From Gammaproteobacteria bacterium (GTDB taxonomy: Bacteria > Pseudomonadota > Gammaproteobacteria > Steroidobacterales > Rariloculaceae): a DNA stretch of 18,367 bases. This document shows, piece after piece, positions 14,303 to 18,367 of the stretch (positions are counted from its first letter, which is position 1; every line of letters begins with the position of its first letter). The stretch lies in the NCBI GenBank assembly GCA_016927175.1, contig JAFGNC010000054.1, positions 1-18,367 on the forward strand. Direction: 5' to 3'. Both the position numbers and the translations under genes were made by a program. The notes beneath the pieces are model-generated. The model saw only the letters and a list, made by a program, of their open reading frames with translations. It did no database searches and had not been told where the DNA came from.

Positions 14303-15496
14303 ATGCACCCGCTTACGTCCTCGCCGGGCATCCTGCTCGTGGACCTCGACGCGCTCGCCCGCAACTACCGCCGGCTGCGCGACGCGGCGGCGCCGGCCGA
14401 GTGCGCGGCGGTCGTCAAAGCCAACGCATACGGTCTCGGCGTCGGTCCGGTCGCGCGGCGGCTCGCGCGGGAAGGCTGCGGCCGCTTCTTCGTCGCGAGC
14501 GTCGCCGAAGGCGCGGAGCTGCGCTCGTTCCTGCCGCAGGTCGAGATCTACGTGTTCGAAGGGCTCGTCGCCGGCGAGCAGAAGACGCTCCTCGACGCCG
14601 CGCTGACGCCGGTCCTGAACTCGCTCGAGCAGATCGACTGCTGGCGCCGCGCCGGCGGCGGAGCGGCCGCGCTGCACGTGGACACGGGCATGGCGCGGCT
14701 CGGGCTCAGCGACGCCGAGGTGCGCGAGCTCGAGCGGCGGCCGCAGCGGCTGGCGGGCCTCGAGATCCGCTTCGTCATGACGCATCTGGCCTGCGCCGAC
14801 ACGCCGCAGCATGGCCTGAACGGCCGCCAGCTCGAGCGTTTCGACGCGCTGCGGCGCAGGCTGCCCGACGCGCCGACGTCGATCGGCAACTCGGCCGGAC
14901 TCCTGATCGGCCGAGCTTACCGGGGCGACCTGGTCCGCGCGGGCATCGCGCTGTACGGCGGCAGTCCCTTCACCCCCGGGTCCGCCGACGCCGGGGCGCA
15001 GGTGGAGCCGGTCGTGACGCTGCGCGGGCGCATACTGCAGCTGCGCGACGTCGCCGAGCCGACCACAGTCGGTTACGGCGCGACCCACGACGCGGCGCCG
15101 CCGTGCAGGCTCGCGGTCTGCGGCATCGGCTACGCGGACGGCTATCCGCGCGCGGCCGGGAACCGCTGCGACGCGTCGTTTCGCGGAGTCCGCGTGCCGG
15201 TCGTCGGCCGGGTATCGATGGACCTCACCTGCGTGGACGTGACGCGCATACGGGCCGCGGACATACACGTCGGGGATTACGTCGATTTCATCGGCGGCGG
15301 CCCGATCGACGCCGCCGGTTCCGGCGACGCCGGCTCAGGCGATGCCGGTTCCGGTGACGGCGGCTCCGTCGGCGAGCTTCCCGCCAACCGCGGCGGCATC
15401 GGCCTCGACGAGATCGCGGCCGCCGCCGGCACGATCGACTACGAGATCCTGACCGGGCTCGGATCGCGGCTCGAGCGGCGGTACGTCGGCGAATGA
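14303..15496 (+). CDS. alr: Alanine racemase
   Basis: This PLP enzyme interconverts L- and D-alanine in the cytoplasm and supplies D-alanine for peptidoglycan. The product is 397 residues, against about 360 for the usual enzyme. The PLP lysine is in AAVVKANAYGLG (Lys39). HVDTGMARLGL, THLACAD, SIGNSAGLL and RAGIALYGG follow in the expected order, and the catalytic tyrosine is in CGIGYADGYPR (Tyr277). VGRVSMDLTCVDVT lies before the C-terminal barrel end. The extra length is mainly a Gly/Ser/Asp-rich insertion (about 336-366) between GDYVDFIGGG and IGLDEIAAAAGTIDYEILTG. The ATG at 14303 is chosen over GTG 14225, which lies in the promoter. Together with the next gene it forms a small amino acid unit. 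Confidence 0.95.
   Translation: MHPLTSSPGILLVDLDALARNYRRLRDAAAPAECAAVVKANAYGLGVGPVARRLAREGCGRFFVASVAEGAELRSFLPQVEIYVFEGLVAGEQKTLLDAALTPVLNSLEQIDCWRRAGGGAAALHVDTGMARLGLSDAEVRELERRPQRLAGLEIRFVMTHLACADTPQHGLNGRQLERFDALRRRLPDAPTSIGNSAGLLIGRAYRGDLVRAGIALYGGSPFTPGSADAGAQVEPVVTLRGRILQLRDVAEPTTVGYGATHDAAPPCRLAVCGIGYADGYPRAAGNRCDASFRGVRVPVVGRVSMDLTCVDVTRIRAADIHVGDYVDFIGGGPIDAAGSGDAGSGDAGSGDGGSVGELPANRGGIGLDEIAAAAGTIDYEILTGLGSRLERRYVGE
15314..15358 (+). repeat. In-frame 15-bp tandem repeat in alr
   Basis: Three consecutive 15-bp units (15314-15328, 15329-15343, 15344-15358) each encode AGSGD, followed by a degenerate fourth unit encoding GGSVG. Copies differ only at third positions plus one other base. 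The repeat keeps the reading frame and sits in a predicted surface loop of alanine racemase. Confidence 0.85.
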
Positions 15497-15512
15497 GCAG
15501 CCGGGCGGCTGC
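15497..15512 (+). other. Hairpin immediately after the alr stop
   Basis: GCAGCC (15497-15502) and GGCTGC (15507-15512) pair perfectly around a GGGC loop, directly after the alr TGA. No T-run follows, so it is not a standard intrinsic terminator. It could stabilise the 3' end of the alr message or attenuate readthrough into the next gene. Confidence 0.4.
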
Positions 15513-15551
15513 AGCGGCCGGAGCGCACGGACGGTCGAAGGGCGCAGCCTG

Positions 15552-15560
15552 AAAGGGGTG
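15552..15560 (+). promoter_or_regulatory. Ribosome binding site for the aminotransferase gene
   Basis: AAAGGGGTG at 15552-15560 lies about 7 nt before the GTG at 15566 and supports that unusual start codon, which in turn gives the expected family N-terminus (MAFRSMTWVNGEV). Confidence 0.65.
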
Positions 15561-15565
15561 AGAGC

Positions 15566-16492
15566 GTGGCATTTCGAAGCATGACCTGGGTCAACGGCGA
15601 GGTGACGCCGACCGAGGACGCGAGGATTCCGGTCCTCGACCGCGGCTTCCTGTACGGCGACTCCATCTACGAGGTGTTCCGCACGTACGACGGCGTGCCG
15701 CTGTTCTACGACGAGCACTGGGACCGGTTCCTGAACTCCGCGTCGCTGATCCGGCTCGACGTCGGGCTGTCGAAGGACGACATGGCCGAGCGGATCCGCA
15801 CGACGGTCGCCGCGACCGGAGCCGCCGAGGCGCGCACCGACGTCTACGTGCGCTACACCGTCACGCGCGGCGTCGGCGACATCGATCTGAAGCCGCGCGA
15901 AAGTCTCGCGCCGAGCTGCGTCATCGTCGTCAAGCCCGTGCCGGACTGGGACCCCGAGCATTACGCGCGCGGCGCGACGCTCGCGATCCCGGAGACGCGG
16001 CGCAACCCCGGCAATGCCCTCGACCCGAACATCAAGGGCGGCAATTACCTGAACAACGTCATCGCTCTGCTCGAGGCGATGCGGCTCGGCGCCGACGACT
16101 GCCTGATGCTGAACGATGCCGGACTCGTGACCGAAGCGTCGAACAGCAACGTGTTCTTCGTCATCGACGACGAGCTCGTGACGCCGTCCCAGGACGCGAA
16201 GAATCTGCAGGGGCTGACCAAGGCAGCGATTCACGCCGCGTGCCGCGCCCGCGGCCTCGACACACGCGAGCGGGCCATCGCAGAGACGGAGCTGCCCGCC
16301 GCGGCAGAATGCTTCGTCACGAGCGCGACCCGCGAGGTCATGCCGGTTGCGCGCCTGACGCTGCGGGACGGGCGGACGCTCGAGTTCCCCGCCGGCGGCG
16401 GGCCCGTGACGCGGCGCGTCGCGGGCTGGTACAGGGAGTACGTGGCTGCCTGGACCGAGGAGCATCGGGACCTGTCGCTGTTCGATCGCTAG
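15566..16492 (+). CDS. PLP-dependent fold-type IV aminotransferase (branched-chain / D-amino acid aminotransferase family)
   Basis: The product is 308 residues, typical of class IV aminotransferases, cytoplasmic. WVNGEVTPTEDARIPVLDRG and FLYGDSIYEVFRTYDG form the conserved N-terminal part. YVRYTVTRGVGDIDL resembles branched-chain enzymes more than D-alanine transaminases. The PLP lysine is in DPNIKGGNYLNNVIALLEA (Lys157), followed by LVTEASNSNVFFV and the LQGLTKAAI phosphate-binding turn. The start is a GTG with a good ribosome binding site. It lies 69 bp after alanine racemase, and a dat-like gene is found beside dacA/ybeD in some gammaproteobacteria, so a D-amino acid role is plausible. Motifs alone do not separate IlvE-type, D-amino acid and aminodeoxychorismate-lyase-like members. 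Confidence 0.88.
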   Translation: MAFRSMTWVNGEVTPTEDARIPVLDRGFLYGDSIYEVFRTYDGVPLFYDEHWDRFLNSASLIRLDVGLSKDDMAERIRTTVAATGAAEARTDVYVRYTVTRGVGDIDLKPRESLAPSCVIVVKPVPDWDPEHYARGATLAIPETRRNPGNALDPNIKGGNYLNNVIALLEAMRLGADDCLMLNDAGLVTEASNSNVFFVIDDELVTPSQDAKNLQGLTKAAIHAACRARGLDTRERAIAETELPAAAECFVTSATREVMPVARLTLRDGRTLEFPAGGGPVTRRVAGWYREYVAAWTEEHRDLSLFDR

Positions 16493-16497
16493 CGATC
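16484..16497 (+). other. Perfect 14-bp palindrome over the aminotransferase stop codon
   Basis: GATCGCTAGCGATC reads the same on both strands and contains the TAG stop at 16490-16492. It could be a protein-binding site upstream of the tRNA promoter, or chance. With no central loop it would fold poorly as a hairpin. Confidence 0.35.
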
Positions 16498-16513
16498 CGG
16501 CACCGGAGGCAGG

Positions 16514-16519
16514 TACAAT
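16514..16519 (+). promoter_or_regulatory. Putative -10 box for tRNA-Arg
   Basis: TACAAT (5 of 6 consensus positions) lies in GC-rich DNA 49 bp before the mature tRNA 5' end. It is followed by a GC-rich discriminator (CTCGGGC), as often seen at stringently controlled stable-RNA promoters. No convincing -35 box is visible at the right distance. Confidence 0.4.
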
Positions 16520-16568
16520 CTCGGGCTTTCCGGGCAGGCCCTCCACGCGGCCGCCCACCGCACGCAGC

Positions 16569-16645
16569 GCGCCCGTAGCTCAGCTGGATAGAGCATCGGC
16601 CTACGAAGCCGGGGGTCGGGAGTTCGAATCTCTCCGGGCGCGCCA
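16569..16645 (+). tRNA. tRNA-Arg (anticodon ACG)
   Basis: The 77-nt sequence folds as a complete cloverleaf. The acceptor stem GCGCCCG (16569-16575) pairs with CGGGCGC (16635-16641). The D-arm is GCTC/GAGC, the anticodon stem TCGGC/GCCGG closes a CTACGAA loop with anticodon ACG at 16603-16605, and the T-arm contains TTCGAAT. Discriminator G and an encoded CCA (16643-16645) follow. It closely resembles E. coli tRNA-Arg(ICG), where A34 becomes inosine to read CGU, CGC and CGA. CGC is a heavily used codon in this window. Confidence 0.97.
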
Positions 16646-16898
16646 ATCTGCCGGTTTCGACACGGCCCGTCTTGCCCGTGAGAGTGCCCGGACGGGTGCT
16701 CCGGACGCGCGTCGCGCGCGAGTCCTGCCCGCCGGCATGCTGCCGGGCTTCAGTGCCCGTGACATCGGGCCGCAGCAACGCTCGTCAGAATCGCCGCGGG
16801 AATCAGCGGGTTAACGAGGATTTCACCGGAACGATACCGAAAATAGTGCTACGCTTCCGGCAGAACAACTTCGGGGCAGTAACTGGGGGCCGAAATCC
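16646..16898 (+). other. Intergenic region between tRNA-Arg and the transporter
   Basis: These 253 bp hold no credible gene. Two hairpins are visible: GGAC..GTCC enclosing GCGCG/CGCGC (16703-16725) and CCGGCA/TGCCGG with a TGC loop (16732-16746). Neither has a T-tract, so neither is a clear intrinsic terminator for the tRNA. The transporter-proximal part (16810-16870) is less GC-rich and presumably carries its promoter. An inverted repeat there, CCGGAA (16826-16831) and TTCCGG (16855-16860), may be an operator. Confidence 0.5.
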
Positions 16899-18332
16899 GT
16901 GAACAAAGATCCTCGCGAACTCATTCTGAACATGCCGATGAGTCGGATGCAGATCATGGTCGTCGCGATCACGATCGCGCTGAACGCGCTGGACGGCTTC
17001 GACGTGTTGTCGATCAGCCTGACGGCGGCGTCGATCCGGGACGAGCTCGGTTTCGGCCAGGCCCTGACGGGCCTGCTGCTCTCGATGGAGCTCGTCGGCA
17101 TGGCGATCGGCTCCATCCTGCTCGGCCGCTATGCGGACAAATGGGGACGGCGGCCGATGATGCTTTCCTGCCTCGTCATGATGACCGCCGGCATGTTCAT
17201 GGTTACGGTCAACCCCGGCGTTCTGGCGGCCGGCGCGAAGTCGCTGACCAACGCCCTCGGTCTGCTCGAGGAGTGGCCCGTCGAGCTCGTTCACATCTCG
17301 ATCTGGCGCGTCATCACGGGGCTCGGCATCGGCGGGTTGCTCGCATCGATCAACGCAGTCGTCGCTGAGTATTCGAACTCGAAGAAGAAGCACCTGAACG
17401 TCGCCCTGATGTCGATCGGCTATCCGGTCGGCGCGTTCACCGGCGGGTTCATCGCGGCAGCGCTGCTCGACAGCTACAGCTGGCATTCGGTTTTCCTGCT
17501 CGGGTTCGGCATGACGGCCGTCATGATTCCGATCGTCTTTTTCTTCGTGCCGGAGACGGTTGCGTGGGAGACGCGCAAGCAAAAGCCCGGTGCCCTCGAG
17601 CGCATCAACTCGACGCTGCGGAAAATGGGCAAACCGACCATCGACGGCCTGCCGAACGTCAGCGCCGAGGTTGCCGATACGTCCCAGGACAGCATTTTCG
17701 CGCCGCGGCTGATCCGCACCACGGTCATCGTCACGGCGGCTTACTTCTTCCACATCATGACGTTCTATTTCATCCTGAAGTGGACGGGCGTCATCGTCGA
17801 GGACCGCGGTTACGCGGCATCCCAGGCGGGACAGGTGTTGAGCTGGATCAATGTCGGCGGGGCGACCGGCGGGGCGATTCTCGGCCTGCTCACGCTGAAG
17901 TTCGACCTGAAGCGTCTGACGATCGCCGCGATGGTCATGTCGACGGTGTTCGTGGCCATCTACGGCAACGTGACGGAGCTCGCGCAGATGACCGTCATCT
18001 GCGTCGCGTGCGGCTTCTTCATCAACGCCGCGATCAACGGCATGTACGCGATCTTCGCGCACGCCTATCCGACACAGGTGCGCGCGGCGGGCACGGGCTT
18101 CGCGATCGGCCTCGGGCGGGGCGGCTCGATCCTCGCGCCCATCGTCGCGGGCTTCATGTTCGAGGGCGGTGCCGGCGTGCCTATCGTCGCATTCGTGATG
18201 GGCGGCGGCTCGCTGCTCGCGGCGGTCGCGCTGTTGTTCCTGAGGCTCGACCCCGAGCCGCCCGAGGCGATGGAGGCCGAGGCCGCGATGGAAGGTGCGC
18301 CCCCGCTTCCGCTCAGGGAATCGACCGCGTAA
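16899..18332 (+). CDS. MFS transporter, aromatic acid:H+ symporter (AAHS)-like
   Basis: This is a predicted 12-helix inner-membrane transporter of 477 residues. The first helix carries ALDGFDVLSI (Asp32, Asp35), matching the DGFD motif essential in PcaK-type aromatic acid symporters. Loop 2-3 has GRYADKWGRRP (76-86), the classic MFS motif A. RVITGLGIGG (137-146) is the family helix-4 motif, and PET follows helix 6. The loop before helix 4 (about 103-135) is longer than usual. The substrate is not visible, and no aromatic-catabolism gene is nearby. The GTG at 16899 has only a weak G-rich sequence upstream; ATG codons at residues 12 and 14 are alternatives. The last 25 residues are acidic and Pro/Glu-rich. 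Confidence 0.88.
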   Translation: MNKDPRELILNMPMSRMQIMVVAITIALNALDGFDVLSISLTAASIRDELGFGQALTGLLLSMELVGMAIGSILLGRYADKWGRRPMMLSCLVMMTAGMFMVTVNPGVLAAGAKSLTNALGLLEEWPVELVHISIWRVITGLGIGGLLASINAVVAEYSNSKKKHLNVALMSIGYPVGAFTGGFIAAALLDSYSWHSVFLLGFGMTAVMIPIVFFFVPETVAWETRKQKPGALERINSTLRKMGKPTIDGLPNVSAEVADTSQDSIFAPRLIRTTVIVTAAYFFHIMTFYFILKWTGVIVEDRGYAASQAGQVLSWINVGGATGGAILGLLTLKFDLKRLTIAAMVMSTVFVAIYGNVTELAQMTVICVACGFFINAAINGMYAIFAHAYPTQVRAAGTGFAIGLGRGGSILAPIVAGFMFEGGAGVPIVAFVMGGGSLLAAVALLFLRLDPEPPEAMEAEAAMEGAPPLPLRESTA

Positions 18333-18346
18333 GGCCGCTCTCACAG

Positions 18347-18361
18347 CGCCGCTTTGCGGCG
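18347..18361 (+). terminator. Possible hairpin terminator after the transporter
   Basis: CGCCGC (18347-18352) and GCGGCG (18356-18361) pair perfectly around a TTT loop, 14 bp after the transporter stop. The window ends 6 bp later and the visible bases (GACGCG) are not a T-tract, so termination is only suggested. Confidence 0.3.
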
Positions 18362-18367
18362 GACGCG

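Noticed and set aside
12803..15268. 821-residue minus-strand open frame opposite the isomerase-like gene and alr
   Set aside because: Low-complexity Arg/His/Ala/Gly composition and exact antisense to two recognisable enzymes; a GC-codon shadow.
16703..16746. GC-rich hairpins downstream of the tRNA as intrinsic terminators
   Set aside because: Stems are real but no T-tract follows either; random GC-rich sequence forms such stems often.
16338..16778. Minus-strand open frame containing PERFELPTPGFVGRCSIQL
   Set aside because: This peptide is the antisense translation of the tRNA-Arg gene, a well-known spurious database protein; the rest is the reverse of the aminotransferase 3' end.
16828..16855. 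GGAAC as an ECF-sigma -35 for the transporter
   Set aside because: No matching -10 at 15-17 bp; the match is five bases only.
1..18367. A mobile element, defence system or biosynthetic cluster
   Set aside because: No transposase, integrase, nuclease, toxin-like pair, terminal repeats or CRISPR repeats are visible; gene content is housekeeping throughout.

Overview
The window is GC-rich bacterial chromosome with densely packed genes. The gene content (divergent gatCA / mreBCD, then mrdA-rodA-mltB-rlpA-dacA-ybeD-lipB, plus an E. coli-like tRNA-Arg(ACG)) points to a gammaproteobacterium. I would guess a high-GC lineage outside the Enterobacterales, but nothing here fixes the genus. Apart from one uncharacterised coiled-coil gene, most of the window is recognisable housekeeping DNA. 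I see no insertion sequence, phage gene, CRISPR array, rRNA or plasmid signature.

Layout. (1) 1-1137, minus strand: gatC followed by the first half of gatA, two subunits of the tRNA-dependent amidotransferase; gatA runs off the left edge. (2) 1138-1245: a 108-bp divergent control region with back-to-back promoter-like elements. (3) 1246-10957, plus strand: a nearly gap-free run mreB-mreC-mreD-mrdA-rodA-mltB-rlpA-dacA-ybeD-lipB. It encodes the rod-shape elongation machinery: the MreB filament, the MreC/MreD scaffold, and the PBP2/RodA synthase pair. Next come three envelope enzymes (lytic transglycosylases MltB and RlpA, and a D,D-carboxypeptidase), then the small regulator-like protein YbeD and lipoyl transferase LipB. 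Several junctions are stop/start overlaps, which suggests one translationally coupled operon. (4) 10961-12703, minus strand: a 580-residue coiled-coil protein of unknown function that meets lipB tail to tail. (5) 12704-12904: a divergent region with a consensus -35 box and a 12-bp tandem repeat. (6) 12905-16492, plus strand: a type I phosphomannose-isomerase-like protein, alanine racemase (with its own extended -10 promoter) and a fold-type IV aminotransferase. (7) 16569-16645: tRNA-Arg(ACG). (8) 16899-18332: an MFS transporter resembling the aromatic acid:H+ symporters.

How the genes work together. The mre/mrd/mlt/rlpA/dacA run covers synthesis, cleavage and trimming of side-wall peptidoglycan. 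Alanine racemase supplies D-alanine for the same polymer. The neighbouring aminotransferase may handle D- or branched-chain amino acids. GatCAB and LipB are housekeeping passengers.

The least explained element is the coiled-coil protein, whose only three tryptophans all sit in similar W-R-x-K-x-E-F-like contexts. Secondary curiosities are a GNRA-type hairpin before mreC, a patch of unusual codons inside mreB, and an in-frame 15-bp repeat insertion in alanine racemase. I did not find a convincing new multi-gene system.
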